Source of the DNA: Tissierellia bacterium
GTDB taxonomy: Bacteria > Bacillota > Clostridia > Tissierellales > Sedimentibacteraceae
NCBI GenBank assembly: GCA_028709465.1
Contig: JAQVWY010000001.1
Location: forward strand, 62,001 to 126,000
Direction: 5' to 3'
Length of the DNA stretch: 64,000 nt
The notes under the pieces were generated by a model. The model searched no databases and was not told the DNA's origin. It was given only the letters and a program-made list of their open reading frames with translations. The position numbers and the translations under genes are program-made. Positions 40,318-49,084 of this stretch are shown piece by piece. Positions within the stretch are counted from its first letter, which is position 1. Each line of letters opens with the position of its first letter.

Positions 40318-40788
40318 CTATTTTGTTAATTCCTTAATCTCTTTTGATAAATGTTCTATCATTGCTCTATTATAAGCGATTTTTAATCCTGTCTTTCTAC
40401 TAAAAGTATCATTCTTACCGCACTTAGCAATACCTTTACTACCATCGTGTAAAATCACTATAGTTGCATTATCCTGATGTATAACTTTGCCTCTTGAAGT
40501 TGGAACATAAAATTTACCACTATTAACTTCTCTAGTAACAATATTTGTTTCAGTAAAATCTTGCATATGTCCCTTATATTCAATAGTCTTATGCTCTTCT
40601 TGCTTAACAAAATTGTCTGGTTTTAAATTGTCAATATTTATCATATTAATATTATTCATTCTTTCTAATTCCTTTCTATAATTGATTGCATCATTTTCAT
40701 TTATAAATCCTTTTCTTATAACTTTATTATTCTTTTGTATTTTAGCTATCCATCTTTGCTTATAATTGTCGAAATATACACCCTTCAT
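40318..40788 (-). CDS. AP2-like DNA-binding domain plus phage DGSKGIAKC domain
   Basis: GVYFDNYKQRWIAKIQKNNKVIRKGFINENDAINYRKELE; NATIVILHDGSKGIAKC..FSRKTGLKIAYNRA. Confidence 0.65.
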   Translation of the reverse strand: MKGVYFDNYKQRWIAKIQKNNKVIRKGFINENDAINYRKELERMNNINMINIDNLKPDNFVKQEEHKTIEYKGHMQDFTETNIVTREVNSGKFYVPTSRGKVIHQDNATIVILHDGSKGIAKCGKNDTFSRKTGLKIAYNRAMIEHLSKEIKELTK

Positions 40789-40800
40789 TTTTATATCTCC

Positions 40801-42009
40801 TTATTTTAATTCTACTAAATATTTAATTGTTAACTGGTCTTCTTTATAAACTATAATCTCATCGTTTCTCAGCATACTTCCTGCATGAGCGTGTAAACAA
40901 TTTGCTCCGATACTATATCTTTGAAGTTGTTCATAATTAAAATTATAATATTTACTATCAAAAGAATATACGTTATAGGGTTTTCCATAAGCTACATCAT
41001 ACAAACTCATAAATGCTGAATTAGAATTTCCTCCTGCCCAATATGAGCCATGTAATGAGGTATAACCTAAAGATTTTTGTGCAGATGGAGCAAAATAAAT
41101 ACCATAACCAAACATTTTACCTGAGATAATAGCAGAAGGTCTTAAAACTAAACCTGTGTTTATAATACTCCACCAATTTTCATTACGACTTCCATGCCAT
41201 AATAGCTTACAATTATGTATATTGTTTTCTTTAATATATTTATCGAATTTATTTTGTGTTTTTATATTAATTACTTTCCAAGCTTGATAGAACTTATCAC
41301 TAATCCCACCAAGATTTTTCTTAATTAATAATTTTTCATCTTCGGTAATTTCTTCAAATCTTAGTCCCATAACATCTAATATAGTTTGATTTGGATTTTC
41401 ATATATGTCTTCAATAACTTCTTCGTCTACAGAATTTTGTACTACTTGCCCTCTCATAACATCAAGTAAATCCTGTTCGTTTTGAATAATTTTAGCAAAA
41501 TTATTTTTACTATTAGCAAGATAATCTTTTACCTTACCCATTTTTCTAGGAATAATCTTAAATAATTCAATCAATATTTTATTAAATGATTCAACTGTTT
41601 CTGCATTAAGCAAACTATTTAATATTGCTTGTGCCTCATCTATCATTATTTGTGTAACTTTATTAGATGAAATTGTATAATTATCTGCTATTGCTTGTTT
41701 TGCCATTGCTTGTAATCTTATAACAATCATTTGTATGTATTTATTTTCTATATCCTTATATTCTTTTTTCTTTGACTTAATAACTGTTTCAGCTACTAAC
41801 CTAGTCTGGTCTACATATCCTTTTTTAATTTTTTCGTTAAACTTTTTATTCCATTGTGATATAGGATATTCTGCTGTTTGAAATCCTGTAACTCCTATTC
41901 TACCATATTGAACATCAAATACATTTCCATTAGGAATCATACGATAATATTTATTGTTGTTTGCATCTACTTCTACTTTAACTAAATATAACGGGTTTAA
42001 ACTTTCCAA
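40801..42009 (-). CDS. WGR domain plus poly(ADP-ribose) polymerase catalytic domain
   Basis: YGRIGVTG (WGR), LLWHGSRNENWWSIINTGL, GKMFGYGIYFAPSAQKSLGYT, LRNDEIIVYKEDQLTIKYLVEL (H-Y-E). Confidence 0.92.
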   Translation of the reverse strand: MESLNPLYLVKVEVDANNNKYYRMIPNGNVFDVQYGRIGVTGFQTAEYPISQWNKKFNEKIKKGYVDQTRLVAETVIKSKKKEYKDIENKYIQMIVIRLQAMAKQAIADNYTISSNKVTQIMIDEAQAILNSLLNAETVESFNKILIELFKIIPRKMGKVKDYLANSKNNFAKIIQNEQDLLDVMRGQVVQNSVDEEVIEDIYENPNQTILDVMGLRFEEITEDEKLLIKKNLGGISDKFYQAWKVINIKTQNKFDKYIKENNIHNCKLLWHGSRNENWWSIINTGLVLRPSAIISGKMFGYGIYFAPSAQKSLGYTSLHGSYWAGGNSNSAFMSLYDVAYGKPYNVYSFDSKYYNFNYEQLQRYSIGANCLHAHAGSMLRNDEIIVYKEDQLTIKYLVELK

Positions 42010-42053
42010 TTTATAAAATACCTCCTTCTGTTTTACTTTACATCAAATATACT

Positions 42054-42377
42054 TTATATAGATATTATTTCATAACTTACACTATTAACATTACTTACCT
42101 CAAAATTTCTATTTGGAATATCAACTAATTCACCCTGTATTTCATAATTTTTTAATTCACCTATTTTATAATCTCCATATAGAATTATTTCACCATAAAT
42201 ACAATTTTCATCATACCTTGTAGCTTGAGATATAAAACCTATTACTGTTTTATCTTTTGCTACATCTATTACAACTGGTGTTTTATCAAACATATTCACA
42301 ATATTATCTATTGAAGTGACAATATTACAATTAGGATTTCTCATATCAAATATTTTTTTATCTTTAATAATATTCAT
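42054..42377 (-). CDS. hypothetical protein
   Basis: ORF with RBS. Confidence 0.5.
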   Translation of the reverse strand: MNIIKDKKIFDMRNPNCNIVTSIDNIVNMFDKTPVVIDVAKDKTVIGFISQATRYDENCIYGEIILYGDYKIGELKNYEIQGELVDIPNRNFEVSNVNSVSYEIISI

Positions 42378-42416
42378 TATTTATCCTCCTTTTTTTAATT
42401 TTATAAAAAAATTATT

Positions 42417-42739
42417 TTACTCACAATAATTTAATTCTTTATTTATAATTTTATAAGTAAGATACTTTATTCCTTCGGCACCATCATAATCCCTTATAGT
42501 CCAAGGTTTTGAAATGTCTACCTTATTAATTAATAAATAACCTTCAACATTTTTATTTTTTTTCTTTACCATATAATAAGTAATCACCATTTTTAGTTTG
42601 GATTCCATGTTCTTTAATAAAACTAATTAATCTTTCATCCGTTCCACCAAGAATATCCAAGATTTTCTACATATTTTTGGAATTTTTCTGTCGGTTGAAA
42701 TCTTCCATAAGAACCTTGCATAATAATTTCTTTTATCAT
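42417..42739 (-). pseudogene. frameshifted small gene
   Basis: MIKEIIMQGSYGRFQPTEKFQKYVENLGYSW / GGTDERLISFIKEHGIQTKNGDYLLYGKEKK / NVEGYLLINKVDISKPWTIRDYDGAEGIKYL in successive frames. Confidence 0.55.
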
Positions 42740-42749
42740 TTTTATTCTC

Positions 42750-43118
42750 CTATAAATTTAATATCCATTCACAACATTGCAATCTATAATTATCATAAGA
42801 ATGTATATCGTCAGATTTTTTAAGTGATTGCTTTTCAATTTCTGCTGCTTTCTTAGCATCTTCAACTATATGTTTCCAAGTCTTTTTATATTCAAATGTT
42901 CTAATACCATATTCAGTATAATTTTTTCTTTCCATTGCTATTTCATATGCTTTTTCTTTACTTCTTGTATATTTACAATTACCCCATATTAAAACTACTT
43001 CCATTGGATTTAATAGTCGTTTATTATAATCAGAAAATACCCTTTCTATTGCTTGAGTATGTATAACTCTATACTGGTCTTTTGTTTTTAATATGTATAC
43101 TCCATTATCTGCACTCAA
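42750..43118 (-). CDS. hypothetical phage protein
   Basis: MSADNGVYILKTKDQYRVIH... conserved phage-type start. Confidence 0.65.
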   Translation of the reverse strand: MSADNGVYILKTKDQYRVIHTQAIERVFSDYNKRLLNPMEVVLIWGNCKYTRSKEKAYEIAMERKNYTEYGIRTFEYKKTWKHIVEDAKKAAEIEKQSLKKSDDIHSYDNYRLQCCEWILNL

Positions 43119-43138
43119 TATTTTACCTCCTAAATTTT

Positions 43139-43166
43139 ATTATACTACTAATTCGTTTATTGTCAA
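43139..43166 (-). promoter_or_regulatory. sigma-A-type promoter
   Basis: Minus strand TTGACA-N16-TATAAT. Confidence 0.8.
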
Positions 43167-43191
43167 GTGAGTTTATTTATTATTTTGTTAA

Positions 43192-43374
43192 TTATAAATC
43201 TTCGGTTTTTAATATTTTTTCTATAATTCTTTCATTAAACCCTATACCCATTAAAAATTCATAGAAACATCTGCCTATAAAATAAATATCTAAATCCTCA
43301 CTTCTCTCTGCTGTTCTTTCAACTACTGTTTTAGAATTATCATCTTCTTTACATATCATAGTTATTTTATTCAT
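43192..43374 (-). CDS. hypothetical protein
   Basis: MNKITMICKEDD... with RBS (shorter start than track). Confidence 0.5.
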   Translation of the reverse strand: MNKITMICKEDDNSKTVVERTAERSEDLDIYFIGRCFYEFLMGIGFNERIIEKILKTEDL

Positions 43375-43444
43375 TATTAATTCTCCTTTCAAAGTTTGCT
43401 CCAATTCCTTATTTGGTATCTTCTTTATCTTGTAACTCTTAAAA

Positions 43445-43804
43445 TTATTTATTTTTATTTTCAATTCCCTTAATAATTTGTTCTTCATCTTTTATTAATC
43501 TTTTAGTTGTTTTAAGTAAGTCTTTGCGTAGTTCTAAATCTTTTATATCATTTACATATCCAAATGAAGTCATCATATTTTGACCAACCAAATAAAGCCT
43601 AAAATCATCTGCATGATTTGATATAGCTACTTTCATAGCACTATGACCATCAATTGAATAAGAATTAATTCTTTTTCTATCACATCCATTATATTTATTT
43701 ATACCATTCATACCCATATCAATATTTTTAATAAATTGTTCTGGATTTGCTTTTATAACATTCCAAGCATCATTTAAAATCGTTATAGTTGTCATATATC
43801 CCAT
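43445..43804 (-). CDS. hypothetical phage protein
   Basis: MGYMTTITILNDAWNVIKANPEQFIKNI. Confidence 0.6.
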   Translation of the reverse strand: MGYMTTITILNDAWNVIKANPEQFIKNIDMGMNGINKYNGCDRKRINSYSIDGHSAMKVAISNHADDFRLYLVGQNMMTSFGYVNDIKDLELRKDLLKTTKRLIKDEEQIIKGIENKNK

Positions 43805-43806
43805 AA

Positions 43807-44316
43807 TTACTTTCCTTTCTTTTCCTCAACCTTCTTAACATGCTTTGGTTTACTTACTATTCCATCATCCACAAAATCATTTTTAAATATTTCTTTTAAC
43901 CATGTTTCTGTTTCTTTAGCAATATCAATAAACTCTTTAACTGTAACAATTCCACCCTTATCTTTAATTTTATCCTCTAGCATCAAATCGTATAATTTAC
44001 AAAAAGCAGCTTTAAAAGTAGACCAATATCCTCTAAACTTCCAATCACTAACTTCTCCATTCTCAGATTCAAGAAGGTCTTCTTCAGTTAATTCACTTGT
44101 ACTAGTAATTAATTTTTGTAATATCTTATTTTTACCATCCGATAAATTTATTCTATATGTATCACCAATTAAAATTAATATTTCCTGTCTTTCGCCTGTT
44201 TTATCTCCCTTTTTTCTACCTCTATTGCCCTTAACCTTAGTAGCAGTCTCATTCTTAATTAGGTTTACATCATCTTCATTATTTTCCAAATTTTCTTTAC
44301 CTTTTTTATTCTTCAA
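43807..44316 (-). CDS. AT-hook-like basic hypothetical protein
   Basis: KGNRGRKKGDK motif. Confidence 0.55.
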   Translation of the reverse strand: MKNKKGKENLENNEDDVNLIKNETATKVKGNRGRKKGDKTGERQEILILIGDTYRINLSDGKNKILQKLITSTSELTEEDLLESENGEVSDWKFRGYWSTFKAAFCKLYDLMLEDKIKDKGGIVTVKEFIDIAKETETWLKEIFKNDFVDDGIVSKPKHVKKVEEKKGK

Positions 44317-44582
44317 TTTATTATCTCCTTGCTTCTTCTTTTTTTATTTTGGTGATAAATGTACTATAAATTAATAATCCATGCCATATTTTTTTAATTC
44401 TTTTGGTTCAATAGTTCCATCTTCTAAAATAGCAATTAAACATTCAAATTGTCTTTCACCATTTTCACCATAAGCATATAAATCACTTAAATATTCATTT
44501 TTATGTAAATAACAATAGTTTATGGCTTCTTCTTTATTCATTAATACTCCCTCCTTTTAAATATTTAATTCAAATGTTAATT

Positions 44583-44894
44583 TTATATTAATCTACTAAA
44601 CGCACTATCAGTAACCATATAGTATTTAATATTCATTTTAGATTCATCATATTTACTTATTATAATCTCCAAATGAAAATCATCATTTATCAATATTTCT
44701 AGTAGTTTATAAAATTTTGGTTTAGTAGAACCAATCATTGTTCCTTGTATAACTTTCTCAGTAAAATCTTCTTCGCTCAATATGTATTCTTTAAATTCAT
44801 CCCAATTTTGTTTATTAATTTTATACATCACGCTCTGAAAATCTCTTGGATTATTATTATCATCTAGTGATGTATTAGTTTGAATAATATACAT
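44583..44894 (-). CDS. hypothetical protein
   Basis: ORF with RBS. Confidence 0.5.
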   Translation of the reverse strand: MYIIQTNTSLDDNNNPRDFQSVMYKINKQNWDEFKEYILSEEDFTEKVIQGTMIGSTKPKFYKLLEILINDDFHLEIIISKYDESKMNIKYYMVTDSAFSRLI

Positions 44895-44919
44895 TTTTAC
44901 CTCCTTTCTTTCAATAAAA

Positions 44920-45174
44920 CTACTCTTTGATATAATCTTCTGTATTTGCTATTTCATGAAATTTAATACAAGATTTATACCATTTCCAAGCATCCTTTGT
45001 AAGTTCATAGCTGTGTCCTCTATCTATAATGTCATAGTAAAGTCCATCTAAAAACAATGAAACATCATATCCTTCGTTGTTTTCTAATATTTCATTAATT
45101 GCTAGTTGTACTCCACTAAAATCATCACAAAGATATTTTAATTTATTAATTTTTTCGGTAATAATTTCTTCCAT
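44920..45174 (-). CDS. hypothetical protein
   Basis: ORF. Confidence 0.5.
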   Translation of the reverse strand: MEEIITEKINKLKYLCDDFSGVQLAINEILENNEGYDVSLFLDGLYYDIIDRGHSYELTKDAWKWYKSCIKFHEIANTEDYIKE

Positions 45175-45208
45175 TTAAATCTCCTTAAATTTATATAAAT
45201 TCTGCCTT

Positions 45209-45577
45209 TTATTGAAACACCTTTTTCATTTCACTTTTAACCATATCAGCTATTAAATCTTTAAGACCTGTTTTAATTATAGCATCGGTGATAACCTCAC
45301 CATCTGCCTTTAATGTTTTATACTGCATAGTTTTTTCAAATCTATTAGCTAAATTATCAGTTACTTTCTTTGCGACCTCTTTTTTAAAATCCAAATCCAT
45401 TAATGATTCAAGTTTTTCTATCATTATATTTTCTAGTTTTTCACCCAAATCCGTTCTATCATATGTATTACCTAATAGTTGATTAATTAATACTTCTGAT
45501 GATTTATATATAATTTCATCCTGTAATGAATAAACACTGTCGCAATCTTCTATGTCTACCGTAAAATTAAACTTCAC
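45209..45577 (-). CDS. hypothetical protein
   Basis: ORF with RBS. Confidence 0.55.
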   Translation of the reverse strand: MKFNFTVDIEDCDSVYSLQDEIIYKSSEVLINQLLGNTYDRTDLGEKLENIMIEKLESLMDLDFKKEVAKKVTDNLANRFEKTMQYKTLKADGEVITDAIIKTGLKDLIADMVKSEMKKVFQ

Positions 45578-45615
45578 TTTTTATCCTCCTTTTATATTTG
45601 TTTGAAATACCTATT

Positions 45616-45879
45616 TTATGGTAATAATTTACTATCAACTAATCTCTTAAAATAACCTTTTATTTTATCATCATTCTCAGAGGCAATCTTAATTATATTT
45701 TGTAATTCTTCACTTGTATATGATGGGTATTCACTCTTTAGTTCATTTAACATACTATATATGCAATATAAACCTTGAGCAATTCCGACTAAATAATATT
45801 GATATTCAGTAGTAGTTTTAAAAAGTTCATTATGTATATTTTCTATTTCTGTCTTTTTATAATAGTCTTTTAAATTCAT
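45616..45879 (-). CDS. hypothetical protein
   Basis: ORF. Confidence 0.5.
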   Translation of the reverse strand: MNLKDYYKKTEIENIHNELFKTTTEYQYYLVGIAQGLYCIYSMLNELKSEYPSYTSEELQNIIKIASENDDKIKGYFKRLVDSKLLP

Positions 45880-46131
45880 ATTAAACTCCTTTCTTTTTAG
45901 ATAAATTTATCTATTTATGTAAATATTATCTATCATAACTAGTTATAATCATTCCAGTACAACCAGCTAAATATCCAAAACTATATTTAAATGATTCTGG
46001 TATAAGATAAGCACTAATAAAAGACATTACTATACAAAACAACACTAATGTAAACCATTTCATATAAAATTTCTCCTTTCTATAACTTTCAACCTAATAA
46101 GCAATTTATTCAAATATTTCTATTTGATTTA

Positions 46132-47523
46132 TTAGATTACATTCAATCTAACTGGGTGTAAACCTGCACCCTCTATTCCGTCAGCAAAAGCGTTTGGAAA
46201 TACTTTATGTATTATCTGGTAAGCTCCATTCAAGTCGGCATTTATTAATTCACCTCCATTACTTTTAAATAAACCTCTTGTAATTCTTCTTGATTTATCA
46301 TAATTCTCCTTAATGGGTAGTTCACCATCAAGAAAAGAAGTACCACTTGTATAAGACTCTTCTGTTTCAATAAAGTTAATTCCATTATTCTCACATTTAT
46401 ATTTTATTTTATTTATTAATATAGCAAAAGGGATTTGAACAAAATTCTGATTAACTTTTTTACTCATACTAGACTCCTGTTTCCAACCTTTATTTTTACC
46501 TATAACTACAGTATCAATATTATTTTCTAGACACCAATCAATAATCATTTTACTTGTTTTATGTATATAGTCATCTATTTTATTATTTCTTTTATTAGTA
46601 AGTTTTTGAAGTTTATTACTCCAATTCATATTATGCTTTAATTTTAAATCTGTTTGCATTTTAGATTTTTCTTTGTTGTAATATTGATTTATAGATTTTA
46701 ATGGTCTACCATTAATTATAAACGGTTGTAATTTAATATTATTAACAACAGATACAAGATTATCAATTCCTATGTCTATACCTATTATATTTTTATTTTC
46801 TTTGTTTATATCAGGTGCTTCAATTTCATAAACCAACTCCATTACATATGTATTACCTCTTGGAATAAATCTTGTTTGTATAAGTTTATCTTGTACTTTA
46901 GTTTGAAATTTATTATTTAATGGTTTTAATGGAGCAAAAGCAAAATATATGTAACCATCTACTATTTTTGATTGAACATTTGTTAAAATTAATTCTTTTC
47001 TACCCTTTTCTTTATCTTTATAATTAGGTAACTTAGGTCTGCCTAGATATTTTTCTTTGTTTTTAAACCAGTCTTTTATACTTTCATAAAATGACTTCCA
47101 ATTTTTATCTAATACTTTTAAAGTTTGTTGAGAACTATTTGAACCTAAATCTTTAAAAGGTTCACTCTGTTTGGTGATAAAATCCATAAAGTCATAATTA
47201 CAACTTCTATGGTCTTTATCAAAATATTCTAAAGGTTTGAATTCTTTATCTACATTTTTACCTTTTTCTTGTTTCTTTTCTAAATTGATTTTTTTATTAA
47301 CATTATATTTATTTACACTTTCATTAACCCAAATTAAAAAATCAGATTGTTCTTGTGTAATTTCTTTATTCTCTTTTAGTAAATTAGTTATAATAAATAC
47401 TTGTCTAATTATATAATTTGCATAGTTATAAATATTTTTAGATTTAAAGCATAATTCATCTATGATTTTCCAATCTGGATTATTCTTTTTTATTAAATGT
47501 TGTTCTACTCTATTTACTTTCAT
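46132..47523 (-). CDS. TnpB / Cas12-like RuvC-family RNA-guided nuclease homolog
   Basis: RuvC-I NIIGIDIGIDNLVSVV, VVIGKNKGWKQESSMSKKVNQNFVQIPFAILINKIKYKCENNGINFIETEESYTSGTSFLDGELP, RuvC-III INADLNGAYQIIHK. Confidence 0.9.
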   Translation of the reverse strand: MKVNRVEQHLIKKNNPDWKIIDELCFKSKNIYNYANYIIRQVFIITNLLKENKEITQEQSDFLIWVNESVNKYNVNKKINLEKKQEKGKNVDKEFKPLEYFDKDHRSCNYDFMDFITKQSEPFKDLGSNSSQQTLKVLDKNWKSFYESIKDWFKNKEKYLGRPKLPNYKDKEKGRKELILTNVQSKIVDGYIYFAFAPLKPLNNKFQTKVQDKLIQTRFIPRGNTYVMELVYEIEAPDINKENKNIIGIDIGIDNLVSVVNNIKLQPFIINGRPLKSINQYYNKEKSKMQTDLKLKHNMNWSNKLQKLTNKRNNKIDDYIHKTSKMIIDWCLENNIDTVVIGKNKGWKQESSMSKKVNQNFVQIPFAILINKIKYKCENNGINFIETEESYTSGTSFLDGELPIKENYDKSRRITRGLFKSNGGELINADLNGAYQIIHKVFPNAFADGIEGAGLHPVRLNVI

Positions 47524-47532
47524 TATTACTCC

Positions 47533-47767
47533 TTAATATTTATAATTTATATATAAGTTGCGGCTTTTCTATTATTTCTTTAATGTATGTCATTATTGAG
47601 GTTATATTCACACATCCGTATAAGTTGTAACCAATCTGATATGAAGAAAGTAGATAAACAATATTCTCAAGGTTATATTCACACATATATGTAAGTTAAA
47701 ACAGAATCAATTACAATTTATGACCAAGAGTTTAAGGTTATATTCACACAGATATGTAAGTTAAAAC
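47533..47767 (-). CRISPR. CRISPR-like mini-array: 3 recognisable 32-bp repeats plus 1 degenerate terminal repeat
   Basis: Plus-strand repeats 47736-47767, 47671-47702, 47600-47631, degenerate 47533-47564; spacers 33, 39, 35 nt. Minus-strand repeat GTTTTAACTTACATATATGTGTGAATATAACC. Confidence 0.6.
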
Positions 47768-47819
47768 TGGCATATATTACATTATAGCTGTTTCAATGTT
47801 TTCAAGATGTAAAAGTGCG

Positions 47820-47950
47820 AATCTCTTAATTTGTGTGAAATTTATTGAATAAAAGTGTGTTTCGCACAAAGTTATTCAATTAGACAAAACCCATGTCTTC
47901 TATCCAATTTTATTTGGAATTCATTTAGGAAGAAATATTTCTTCCTTTCA
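47820..47950 (-). ncRNA. structured non-coding region upstream of the array
   Basis: ATTGAATAA/TTATTCAAT stem enclosing TGTG/CACA, CCAA/TTGG hairpin, 20-bp perfect palindrome AGGAAGAAATATTTCTTCCT. Confidence 0.45.
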
Positions 47951-47981
47951 TATTTCAATGGTATCATCGTTTTGAGCAAAC

Positions 47982-48158
47982 TTATCCAATCTCCATATAA
48001 TCATTTAAATCATTCAATATGTCACAAAAAGTAGCATCATTATTGTTGAAGTTATCTCCAAAGTGTTTGTTTAAAGGACACTTATCGCATTTGAAATTAC
48101 ATTCATATTCTTTAAAATCTTTAATCACACTTATAAATCTGGTAACTAATTCTTCCAT
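47982..48158 (-). CDS. small Cys-containing protein (58 aa, below track cutoff)
   Basis: MEELVTRFISVIKDFKEYECNFKCDKCPLNKHFGDNF... with RBS. Confidence 0.5.
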   Translation of the reverse strand: MEELVTRFISVIKDFKEYECNFKCDKCPLNKHFGDNFNNNDATFCDILNDLNDYMEIG

Positions 48159-48205
48159 GATAATCCTCCTTTTTGTTTGAATAAAATGGTATTTTCATAT
48201 GGATT

Positions 48206-49084
48206 TTATGATACTTTTTCTACTACATTTTGTATTCTATTTTTAGCAATTTCACAATAAGGTTCTTTTTCTGTGTTTAACATCTCAATATTAAGCCAAT
48301 GTAAATTATAATTTTCATCTCTATTAAGTTCTTCGCATGCAACTCCATGCGTTCCACTTCCAGCAGTAATATCTATTGTTCTTCCACCTATAGGAGTAAC
48401 TAATTTTATAAGCCACTTAATAAGTTCTTTAGGCTTTACAGTAATATGACTATTACCTTCGCCTTTTTCCTTCTTAGTGGGTTTGGCACAGTATAAAAAC
48501 GGTACAAAATCTTCTTCATCAATTTTTAAAAAATATCTGCTTGCTCCACCAGTATCTCCATACACTGTTTCTGGATTTATTACATTATTTGCGTATTTTC
48601 CATATACATTGGCAGTATATTCTCCTTTGAATCCTTCTGGTTTTACTTTTCCACTTGTTAAAATTCCACTCTGATTATTTAATTCTTCACTCATATATGT
48701 ATTAAAAACTATATTAGCAGGGAATCTACCCGCAGAATTGTGTAATGATAAAAGTTCACCACTAGCATTATCTTTATTTTCTCCATTTTCCAATCCTGCT
48801 TTAGCGTGATGTTTATAATCTTTTCCTATGCGTGGGTCATCATTTTCAGCAAAATTAATTCTACAAGCATCAATATTCATTCCACCACAATTATGCTTTT
48901 CGATGTTCTGTATGTATGTACCTTCTAATGGTTTTTGAAATACAGTTATAGGTTCATGTGCTGGTTTTAATCCTGCGGTTTTAGTTCCTATATGTTTTTT
49001 TATTTCTTCTGGGACAACAAATTTTCCATTGTCTGACTGTTGTATTAAAATATCTTTACCAAATAAATTTATTTTATATTCCAT
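48206..49084 (-). CDS. DNA methyltransferase, C-terminal part (SAM-binding motif)
   Basis: GLKPAHEPITVFQKPLEGTY, ITVKPKELIKWLIKLVTPIGGRTIDITAGSGTHGVACEEL. Confidence 0.8.
   Translation of the reverse strand: MEYKINLFGKDILIQQSDNGKFVVPEEIKKHIGTKTAGLKPAHEPITVFQKPLEGTYIQNIEKHNCGGMNIDACRINFAENDDPRIGKDYKHHAKAGLENGENKDNASGELLSLHNSAGRFPANIVFNTYMSEELNNQSGILTSGKVKPEGFKGEYTANVYGKYANNVINPETVYGDTGGASRYFLKIDEEDFVPFLYCAKPTKKEKGEGNSHITVKPKELIKWLIKLVTPIGGRTIDITAGSGTHGVACEELNRDENYNLHWLNIEMLNTEKEPYCEIAKNRIQNVVEKVS

Noticed and set aside
46132-47523. Complete IS200/IS605 insertion
   Set aside because: No Y1 transposase and no recognisable LE/RE hairpins at the boundaries; only about 50 nt separate it from the next features.
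47600-47767. Replication iterons
   Set aside because: Repeat periods of 65-71 bp, unique intervening sequence and a degeneracy gradient fit iterons poorly, though this is kept as the refutation alternative.
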